Source: Thermoleophilaceae bacterium (GTDB taxonomy: Bacteria; Actinomycetota; Thermoleophilia; Solirubrobacterales; Thermoleophilaceae). From it: a DNA stretch of 18,729 nt. The position numbers were made by a program, and so were the translations under genes. A model generated the notes under the pieces. The model was not told the DNA's origin, searched no databases, and saw only the letters and a list, made by a program, of their open reading frames with translations. This document shows, piece after piece, positions 13,563 to 18,729 of this stretch. Every line of letters begins with the position of its first letter. Position 1 is the stretch's first letter. The stretch is from positions 1-18,729 of the forward strand of contig JACCUC010000028.1 of NCBI GenBank assembly GCA_013812065.1, read 5' to 3'.

Positions 13563-15230
13563 CTAGACCTCGACCACCACCGGCAGGACCATCGGACGGC
13601 GCTTGAGACGCTCGTACACGAAGCGCGCCACGTCGTCGTGCAGGCTCTCCTGGAGCAGTGAGATCTCGCGGATCTCCTCCTCGGCCGAGCGGGCGAGCGA
13701 CGCGTCGACCGCCTCGCGCACCTCGTCGACGAAGCCGTCGATCGACTCGAGGAAGGGAACCCCGCGAAAGATCACCTCGGGCGGGGACACCGACCGGCCG
13801 TCGTCGCCCGAGACCGTGGCTACGACGATGAAGATGCCGTCCGCCGAGAGCATGCGGCGATCGCGCAGGGCGACGTCCTCGAGCGAGCCGACATCGACGC
13901 CGTCGACGAATATGACCCCGGCCTGCTCGGCCTTGCCGACGCGTGCGCCGCGCCGGTCGATCTCGAGCGGACGCCCGTTGGCGAGACGGAACACGCGCTC
14001 GGGCTCGATCCCCACCGCGTCGGCGAGCTGACCGTGCAGGCGCAGCCTCCGGTGGTCGCCGTGCACCGGCATCAGGTAGCGGGGCTCGAGCAGGTTGAGC
14101 ATGAGCTTGAGCTCCTCGGCGTAGCCGTGGCCCGAGGCGTGGATGGGGGCGTCGCGTGCGGTCACCACGTCGGCGCCGAGCTGGTAGATGCGATCGATGG
14201 TCTCGTTCACGGCCCGTTCGTTGCCCGGGATCGGAGTGGCCGAGAAGATCACGGTGTCGCCCTCGCGCAGCTCGACGTTGGGGTGATCCGAGTGCGCCAT
14301 GCGCCGCAGCGCCGAAAGCGGCTCACCCTGGCTTCCGGTCGAGATGACGACGAGCTTGTGGTCGGGGAGGTCCTCGATCTCGCGTACCCCCACCAGCATC
14401 CCCTCGGGGACGTCGATGTGGCCCAGCCGGCGCCCGATGTTCACGTACTTGCGCATCGAGCGCCCCACGAGTGCCACCTTGCGCCCGAGCGCCTCGGCGG
14501 CGTCGACCACCTGCTGGACGCGGTGGATGTTGGAGGCGAACGACGTGACGATGATCCGGCCCCGGCAGCGCGCGAAGGTCTGCTCGAGGTGGGGGCCGAC
14601 GCTCGACTCAGACAGCGACCAGCCCGGCCGGTCCACGTTGGTCGAGTCTCCGCACAGCAGGAGCACGCCCTCACGGCCGAGCTCGGCGAGCCGAGCCACG
14701 TCGGCGGGCTCGCCGTCGACCGGGGTCTGGTCGAACTTGTAGTCGCCGGTCATCAGGATCGTCCCGAGCTCCGAGCGCAGCGCGACCGCGAAGGCGTCGG
14801 GAATCGAGTGCGCCATCTTCACGAGCTCGAGCGAGAACGGGCCGGCGTCGACGTCCTGGCCGGCGACGAGCGGCTCGAGCGCCGAGCCGCTCAGCCGGTG
14901 CTCGTCGAGCTTCGAGCGCACCATCTCCACGGTCAGCGGGCCGCCGTAGATCGCCGGTACCGCGTCGTCGCCGATCTCCCTCAGCACGTAGGGCAGAGCG
15001 CCGACATGGTCCTCGTGGCCGTGGGTGAGGACGATCGCCTCGATGTCGGAGGCCCGCTCGCGCAGGTAGGAGAAGTCCGGCAGCACCAGGTCGATGCCGA
15101 GCTGGTCGGGCGCGGGGAACATGAGGCCGGTGTCGATGACGACGATGCGGCCCTCGTACTCGACGACGGTCATGTTCTTGCCGATCTCGCCGAGCCCGCC
15201 GAGGGGCAGGACGCGCAGCGCGTCGCTCAT
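13563..15230 (-). CDS. rnj: Ribonuclease J
   Basis: Metallo-beta-lactamase/beta-CASP ribonuclease with 5'-3' exonuclease and endonuclease activity, used in mRNA decay and rRNA maturation. The 555-residue protein has the zinc motif HGHEDH at 70–75, H141, GDYKFD with D163 and LLCGDSTN (D195). The beta-CASP part contains STGSQGEP at 298–305 and HASGHG at 364–369. RMMBL motif PVHGDHRRL starts at 388, and a C-terminal domain runs from about 450. Length fits RNase J (about 555). The ATG at 15230 has GGAGAG eight bases upstream. It lies 40 bases after dapA on the same strand, the dapA–rnj order common in actinobacteria. J1 and J2 subtypes cannot be told apart here. Confidence 0.97.
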   Translation of the reverse strand: MSDALRVLPLGGLGEIGKNMTVVEYEGRIVVIDTGLMFPAPDQLGIDLVLPDFSYLRERASDIEAIVLTHGHEDHVGALPYVLREIGDDAVPAIYGGPLTVEMVRSKLDEHRLSGSALEPLVAGQDVDAGPFSLELVKMAHSIPDAFAVALRSELGTILMTGDYKFDQTPVDGEPADVARLAELGREGVLLLCGDSTNVDRPGWSLSESSVGPHLEQTFARCRGRIIVTSFASNIHRVQQVVDAAEALGRKVALVGRSMRKYVNIGRRLGHIDVPEGMLVGVREIEDLPDHKLVVISTGSQGEPLSALRRMAHSDHPNVELREGDTVIFSATPIPGNERAVNETIDRIYQLGADVVTARDAPIHASGHGYAEELKLMLNLLEPRYLMPVHGDHRRLRLHGQLADAVGIEPERVFRLANGRPLEIDRRGARVGKAEQAGVIFVDGVDVGSLEDVALRDRRMLSADGIFIVVATVSGDDGRSVSPPEVIFRGVPFLESIDGFVDEVREAVDASLARSAEEEIREISLLQESLHDDVARFVYERLKRRPMVLPVVVEV

Positions 15231-15270
15231 GGGCGCCGCTCTCCGCGACCGAAGCGCGCCTCGCAGGAGC

Positions 15271-16125
15271 TCAAACCGCGCTCAGGAAGCCGTGTAGCTC
15301 GAGGGCCTCGCGAACCGCGCCGACCTCCTCGTCCGAGGCGGGCACGAGCGGCAGGCGCGGCCCGCCGACTTGGTGGCCGAGCAGGTTGAAGGCGGCCTTG
15401 ACGGTCGCGGGGGCAGGCGCGATGGTGTTCAACGCGCGCACCACGTCGGCGATTGCCTCTGCGATCTCGGCTCTGCTCTCGGGCTCGTCGATCATGCGCC
15501 GCATCTCCCTTCCGACGAGATGCGAGGCGACGAGAATCCCTCCGGTGCCCCCCTTGTCGAGTACCTCCGCGAGGCGGTCGTCGTTGCCGGCGAGCAGGTC
15601 GAGTCCCTCGATCGGCTCGATGTCCTCGGCGCGGGCCTGCTTGACCGCCCGCACGTTGGGGATCTCGGCGAGCTCGCGCAGAAGGTCGTTGGGGAGGTCG
15701 ATGACCGAGCGCGAGGGGATGTTGTAGAGGATCACGGGGCGATCGGTCGCCGCGGCGGCTGCCCGGAAGTGCGCGATCAGCCCGCGGCGGTTGGGCTTGT
15801 TGTAGTACGGCGTGACGACGAGCACCGCGTCGACCCCCGTCTCGGTCGCCTTCTCGGTCAGACGAACCGTGTGCGCGGTGTCGTTCGAGCCCGTCCCCGC
15901 GATCACCACTGCCCTGCCGCGGGACTCCTCCACCCCGAGCGCCCATATCCGCAGCTTCTCCTCGTCGTCCAACGTCGACGCCTCGCCGGTGGTGCCGGCG
16001 AGCACGAACCCGTCGGAGCCGTGCTCGATCAGATGGTGCATGAGGCGGACGGCCTCGTCCTCGGCGAGTCGCCCGCGTTCGTCGAAGGGCGTGACCATCG
16101 CGGTGATGACGCCGCCGATGCGCAT
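15271..16125 (-). CDS. dapA: 4-hydroxy-tetrahydrodipicolinate synthase
   Basis: Condenses pyruvate with aspartate semialdehyde, the first committed step of the diaminopimelate/lysine pathway, needed for peptidoglycan. From the ATG at 16125 the protein has 284 residues. The Schiff-base lysine is K162 in VRAVKQA, catalytic Y134 is in VILYNIPSR, GTTGE is at 44–48, and the signature TGSNDTAHTVRLTEKATETG (78–97) is present. The frame is open to 16407, but that extension is Arg-rich, overlaps the divergent DUF3052 gene and is not DapA-like. GATAAT ends 7 bases before the ATG, suggesting a leaderless transcript. A GGGGG tract touches the start too closely to be a normal ribosome-binding site. Confidence 0.96.
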   Translation of the reverse strand: MRIGGVITAMVTPFDERGRLAEDEAVRLMHHLIEHGSDGFVLAGTTGEASTLDDEEKLRIWALGVEESRGRAVVIAGTGSNDTAHTVRLTEKATETGVDAVLVVTPYYNKPNRRGLIAHFRAAAAATDRPVILYNIPSRSVIDLPNDLLRELAEIPNVRAVKQARAEDIEPIEGLDLLAGNDDRLAEVLDKGGTGGILVASHLVGREMRRMIDEPESRAEIAEAIADVVRALNTIAPAPATVKAAFNLLGHQVGGPRLPLVPASDEEVGAVREALELHGFLSAV

Positions 16126-16132
16126 GCCCCCG

Positions 16133-16138
16133 ATTATC
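16133..16138 (-). promoter_or_regulatory. Probable -10 element of dapA–rnj (leaderless)
   Basis: GATAAT on the minus strand matches five of six TATAAT positions and is separated from the dapA ATG by 7 bases, so transcription would begin at or next to the start codon. The same geometry is seen at the response-regulator gene. The -35 position overlaps one arm of an inverted repeat (16150–16159), and no consensus -35 is present. Confidence 0.5.
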
Positions 16139-16149
16139 TCAGCCTCCGA

Positions 16150-16189
16150 GGCGGGGCGATCCGCGCTGCGCGCAATCGTTCGCCCCGCC
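16150..16189. promoter_or_regulatory. Inverted repeat in the dapA/DUF3052 divergent promoter region
   Basis: Perfect 10-bp arms GGCGGGGCGA (16150–16159) and TCGCCCCGCC (16180–16189) are separated by 20 bases, with arm centres 30 bases apart. The spacer holds a small CGCG/CGCG palindrome (16162–16165 and 16169–16172). One arm covers the expected -35 region of dapA and the other abuts the expected -35 region of the DUF3052 gene. This placement suits a shared operator; no regulator can be named. Confidence 0.45.
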
Positions 16190-16214
16190 CGGCGGGCCGA
16201 CGCCCCGCGGTCGG

Positions 16215-16220
16215 TAAAAT
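16215..16220 (+). promoter_or_regulatory. Probable -10 element of the DUF3052 gene
   Basis: TAAAAT matches five of six TATAAT positions and stands out in GC-rich surroundings. It ends 15 bases before the ATG at 16236, predicting a very short leader of about 8 bases. No -35 consensus was seen at the usual distance. Confidence 0.45.
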
Positions 16221-16235
16221 CGCCTGCTGAGAGCG

Positions 16236-16655
16236 ATGGCCCAGACCGCCGACTACAGTCACCGCAGCGCCGTCCAGAAGCTCGGCATCGAGCCCGGTCA
16301 ACGGGTAGAGGTCGCCGGCGACCTTGGCGTCGACCTACGTCGCGACCTGCGCGACGCGCTCGGGCGGGGCTTCGTCCGCTCGGGCGAGCTCGACGCGGCG
16401 ATCGCACTGGTCGAGACGGTCGAGGAGGCGGAGGAGGCGATGGTGGCCTACCGCCCCCGCCTGCGCGACGCGGGCTACCTGTGGCTGGTCACCTGGAAGC
16501 GAGGCCACGACGGCTACGTGAACCAGATGCAGCTCGTCGCGCCCGCTCGGCGCCTGGGGCTGATCGACAACAAGACGTGCTCGATCGACGACGAGCGCTC
16601 GGGGATTCGCTTCGTCATCCCGCGGGCGTTGCGTGGGGCAGCCCGACCGGGCTGA
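16236..16655 (+). CDS. DUF3052 family protein of unknown function
   Basis: A 139-residue soluble protein that fits the DUF3052 family. It opens with a short lead into KLGIEPGQRVEVAGDLG, the usual PG-x-R/V-x-V start. A central alpha/beta segment includes SGELDAAIALVETVEEAEEA and a strand YLWLVTWKRG. The family-like end motif GLIDNKTCSIDDERSGIRFV is at about 110–129. No signal peptide, membrane helix or catalytic motif is visible. The function of the family is not known to me. It is the only plus-strand gene between dapA (divergent, 110 bases away) and dapB (convergent, 12 bases away), so it is transcribed alone. The ATG at 16236 is preceded by a plausible -10 and a weak GAGAG. Confidence 0.8.
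   Translation: MAQTADYSHRSAVQKLGIEPGQRVEVAGDLGVDLRRDLRDALGRGFVRSGELDAAIALVETVEEAEEAMVAYRPRLRDAGYLWLVTWKRGHDGYVNQMQLVAPARRLGLIDNKTCSIDDERSGIRFVIPRALRGAARPG
16639..16654. terminator. Hairpin between convergent DUF3052 gene and dapB
   Basis: CAGCCC (16639–16644) and GGGCTG (16649–16654) form a perfect 6-bp stem with the 4-base loop GACC. It covers the end of the DUF3052 reading frame and lies just past the dapB stop, so it could stop transcription from both sides. There is no T-run; support is positional. Confidence 0.35.
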
Positions 16656-16667
16656 CGCGGGAGCGGT

Positions 16668-17330
16668 CTAGAGCAGCTTCTCGAGCCCGACCGTCGGCGA
16701 GTGGTCGAGCTCTCCCACCCGCCGCACCGCCAGCAGCACCCCCGGCATGAACGACTCGCGCGCGAGCGAGTCGTGGCGCAGGCTGAGCGTCTGGCCGGGT
16801 CCCCCGAACACGGTCTCCTGGTGGGCGACGAGCCCCGGCAGGCGCACCGAGTGGATCGGCTCGTGGACGTTGCCGCCCGCCTCGCGCACGAGCTCCGCGG
16901 TCCGCAGCGCCGTCCCCGACGGCTTGTCGAGCTTGCGGTCGTGGTGGAGCTCGACGATCTCGCACTCCGGCATGTGCGGAGCGATGAGCTTGGCGGCCTG
17001 CATGAGCAGCACGGCCCCGATGGCGAAGTTGGGGGCCACGAACAGGTTGGCCTCCCCCACTCCCTCGAGCTCTGAGAAGTCGGCCCCGGTCGTGCCCATG
17101 ACGCAGTGGACGCCCGCCTCGAGGCAGTGGCGCGCGTTACGCAGAGCCGAGTCGGGCACCGTGAAGTCGACGACCACGTCGGCGTCGCCGAGCACGTCCT
17201 CGAGCGCGATCCCGAGGTCGGGGTCGGCTCGCCCCACGAGCCCCATGTCCCCGGCCCCGTCAACCGCTCGGCACACCGTCTCCCCCATGCGCCCGGCGGC
17301 GCCCGAAACGGCGACGTTGATGACCCTCAC
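16668..17330 (-). CDS. dapB: 4-hydroxy-tetrahydrodipicolinate reductase
   Basis: NAD(P)H-dependent second enzyme of the diaminopimelate pathway, following DapA. The 220 residues show the Rossmann motif SGAAGRMG (9–16), VVDFTVPD near 53–60, GTTG at 79–82 and the substrate-binding/catalytic motif ELHHDRKLDKPSGTA at 127–141, with H129/H130 and K133. This is at the short end of the family range (about 220–270), but no motif is missing. The GTG at 17330 overlaps the stop of the M16 peptidase gene by four bases (GTGA), with no separate Shine-Dalgarno, so translation is probably coupled. It is separated from dapA by the opposite-strand DUF3052 gene, so the two lysine genes are not in one operon. Confidence 0.95.
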   Translation of the reverse strand: MRVINVAVSGAAGRMGETVCRAVDGAGDMGLVGRADPDLGIALEDVLGDADVVVDFTVPDSALRNARHCLEAGVHCVMGTTGADFSELEGVGEANLFVAPNFAIGAVLLMQAAKLIAPHMPECEIVELHHDRKLDKPSGTALRTAELVREAGGNVHEPIHSVRLPGLVAHQETVFGGPGQTLSLRHDSLARESFMPGVLLAVRRVGELDHSPTVGLEKLL

Positions 17331-18643
17331 GCGGCGGCGAGCGCGGGGCTGAGCGGCTCTATGGCTGCCCGGAAGGCGTCCTCATCGGTGCCGACCGCCG
17401 CGGCCGAGAGCCGCTCAGGGGCGTACAGCTCGTGCGCGAGGGAGGCCAGGTCGTCGGCGGTGACGGCGTCGATCCGCGCCATCATCTCGTCCGGGCTCAG
17501 AACCGGCACGCCGGTCAGGACGGAGCTCCCGAGCCGGTGCATGCGGGCCTGGGTCGACTCGAGTGCCAGCGCGGTGCGCCCCTTGACGTTCTCTCTGGCG
17601 CGCTCGAGCTCCTCAGCGCCCACAGGTTCGGCTTGAAGGCGGTGGAGCTCGGCGGCGACGACCTCGAGTGCCTCTCCGACGCGGTCGGGGCGGGTACCGA
17701 CGTAGAGGGCGACCTCGCCGGTGTCGACGAACTGCCCGAAGTAGGAGAAGACGCTGTAGGCGAGGCCGCGGCGCTCGCGCACCTCGCGGAAGAGGCGCGA
17801 GGAGGACGAGCCGCCGAGGATGGTGTCGAGCACGCGTAAGGCGAACCGGCGCTCGTCGTCGCGCGCGAGCCCCGTCGCCCCGAGGCAGAGATGGACCTGC
17901 TCGGTCTCCTTGCGGTGGAAGCACAGCGTCGGCAGGCGTGCCGCCGGTGCCGCGTCGGGCGCGGTCGCCGGCCCGGGACTCGGGCCCCCCTCTGCGAGTG
18001 CCCGCTCGACGAGGGAGACGACCCGCTCGTGGTCGAGGTTGCCCGCCGCGGCCACGACGAGCCGCTGCGGCCGGTAGCGCCGCTCGTGGTAGGCCGCCAG
18101 GTCCTGCGTCGACACCGAGCCGACGACCTCCGGCGTGCCGATGATCGGCCGTCCGAGGGGGTGGTCGCCGAAGACCGCCGTCGCGAGCACGTCGTGGACC
18201 TTGTCCGAGGGCTCGTCCTCGTACATGGCGATCTCCTCGATGACTACCTGGCGCTCCGAGTCGACCTCGGCCCAGGCCGGGCGGAGCGCCATGTCGCTCA
18301 TGACCTCGAGCGCACGCTCGAGGTGGCGGTCGAGGAAGCGCGCGTACAGCGAGGTCGTCTCCTTGCTCGTCCCCGCGTTGATCTCGGCCCCCATGGCGTC
18401 GAAGATCTCGTCGATCTCGGTCGACCCGAAGCGACGGGTGCCCTTGAACAGCAGGTGCTCGATGAAGTGGGAGATCCCCCGCTGCTCGTCGCTCTCGTCA
18501 CGCGACCCGACGCCGACCCACAGGCCGAGCGCGATCGAGCGCACCGATGGCATGGCCTCGGTGACCACTCGCACGCCCGAGCCGAGCTCGGTCAGGCGGT
18601 GGCCGTTCGCGGTCACCTCCTGACCTGTGGCCTCAGCGGTCAA
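17327..18643 (-). CDS. M16 family zinc metallopeptidase (insulinase/processing-peptidase-like)
   Basis: Zinc peptidase of the pitrilysin/insulinase family. The inverted zinc motif HxxEH is HFIEH at 59–63, and the third ligand is most likely E137 in VVIEEIAMYEDEP. The family motifs NAGTSKETTSLYARFL (89–104) and HPLGRPIIGT (161–170) are present, with a second non-catalytic M16 domain in the C-terminal half (LDTILGGSSSSRLFREVRER). At 438 residues it matches bacterial processing-peptidase-type members. The proposed TTG at 18643 overlaps the upstream stop (TTGA). An in-frame GTG at residue 10 is an alternative but touches AGGAGG directly. The pnp–M16–dapB order is typical of actinobacteria; the natural substrate is unknown. 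Confidence 0.93.
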   Translation of the reverse strand: MTAEATGQEVTANGHRLTELGSGVRVVTEAMPSVRSIALGLWVGVGSRDESDEQRGISHFIEHLLFKGTRRFGSTEIDEIFDAMGAEINAGTSKETTSLYARFLDRHLERALEVMSDMALRPAWAEVDSERQVVIEEIAMYEDEPSDKVHDVLATAVFGDHPLGRPIIGTPEVVGSVSTQDLAAYHERRYRPQRLVVAAAGNLDHERVVSLVERALAEGGPSPGPATAPDAAPAARLPTLCFHRKETEQVHLCLGATGLARDDERRFALRVLDTILGGSSSSRLFREVRERRGLAYSVFSYFGQFVDTGEVALYVGTRPDRVGEALEVVAAELHRLQAEPVGAEELERARENVKGRTALALESTQARMHRLGSSVLTGVPVLSPDEMMARIDAVTADDLASLAHELYAPERLSAAAVGTDEDAFRAAIEPLSPALAAA

Positions 18644-18729
18644 TCCCGGCGGTCGCGACGGTGCTCGCCACCGCCGTTGCCGCGGCCTCCGCGGCCGCCC
18701 CGGCCACCGCCGTCGCCGCGGCCACCGCC
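18640..18729 (-). CDS. pnp: C-terminal tail of a probable polynucleotide phosphorylase (partial, window edge)
   Basis: The minus-strand frame open to the window edge ends at a TGA (18640–18642), leaving 29 visible residues. They are an RGG-type tail: GGGRGDGGGRGGRGGRG, then a basic end EHRRDRRD. The stop shares bases with the TTG of the M16 gene, so the genes are coupled. Naming it pnp rests on synteny (pnp lies directly upstream of an M16 peptidase and dapB in actinobacteria) and on Gly/Arg-rich tails known on PNPases of this group. No catalytic domain is in view, so another RNA-binding protein cannot be excluded. Three copies of GCCACCGCC (18667–18675, 18703–18711, 18721–18729) underlie the repeats. 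Confidence 0.6.
   Translation of the reverse strand, partial: GGGRGDGGGRGGRGGRGNGGGEHRRDRRD

Noticed and set aside
16126..16407. N-terminal extension of dapA by 94 residues to an upstream ATG
   Set aside because: The extension is Arg-rich, overlaps the divergent DUF3052 gene and its promoter, and DapA proteins start at the MRIGGVITAMVTPF position.
1..18729. Search for mobile elements, phage genes, CRISPR arrays, toxin–antitoxin or defence systems
   Set aside because: Nothing of the kind was seen. All recognised genes are chromosomal core or ordinary regulatory/transport genes, and base composition is even across the window.

Overview
The window is high-GC chromosomal DNA, densely coded, and reads as a core housekeeping region of a deep-branching actinobacterium. 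Thermoleophilia (Solirubrobacterales-like) is the best guess. The pnp–M16 peptidase–dapB order and the dapA–rnj pair are typical of actinobacteria. A membrane-anchored RNase Y next to recA–recX, together with a RodZ-like protein, points away from Streptomyces and Mycobacterium and towards early-branching classes. This placement is inferred from gene content and order, not from a database search.

Layout, left to right. Positions 46–10534 hold a minus-strand block. In transcription order it is ftsK, a rodZ-like gene, cinA, thpR, recA, recX, then a 355-base gap with a likely promoter and structured leader, then rny and miaB. Positions 10615–13503 hold a plus-strand island: an OmpR-type response regulator, its histidine kinase and a ZIP-family metal transporter. 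From 13563 the minus strand resumes. In transcription order this part is the 3' end of a gene that is probably pnp (RGG-rich tail, at the window edge), an M16 peptidase, dapB, then (after a lone plus-strand DUF3052 gene) dapA and rnj.

Functional themes. There is DNA maintenance (RecA, RecX, FtsK), RNA turnover and modification (RNase Y, RNase J, probable PNPase, the RNA 2',3'-cyclic phosphodiesterase family protein ThpR, MiaB), lysine/diaminopimelate synthesis (DapA, DapB), NAD-salvage repair (CinA), and envelope shape and signalling (RodZ-like protein, two-component system, ZIP transporter). The three main ribonucleases of a Gram-positive-type RNA degradosome all map within this 18.7 kb.

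I found no mobile element, CRISPR array, tRNA or rRNA gene, phage gene or defence system, and no clear undescribed multigene system. The observations worth checking are mostly regulatory or structural: the long rny leader with alternative hairpins, a palindrome cluster inside the ftsK coding sequence, a strong hairpin at the ftsK stop, an inverted repeat in the dapA/DUF3052 divergent promoter region, probable leaderless promoters, thpR without an obvious start codon, and the RGG-type tail on the probable PNPase.
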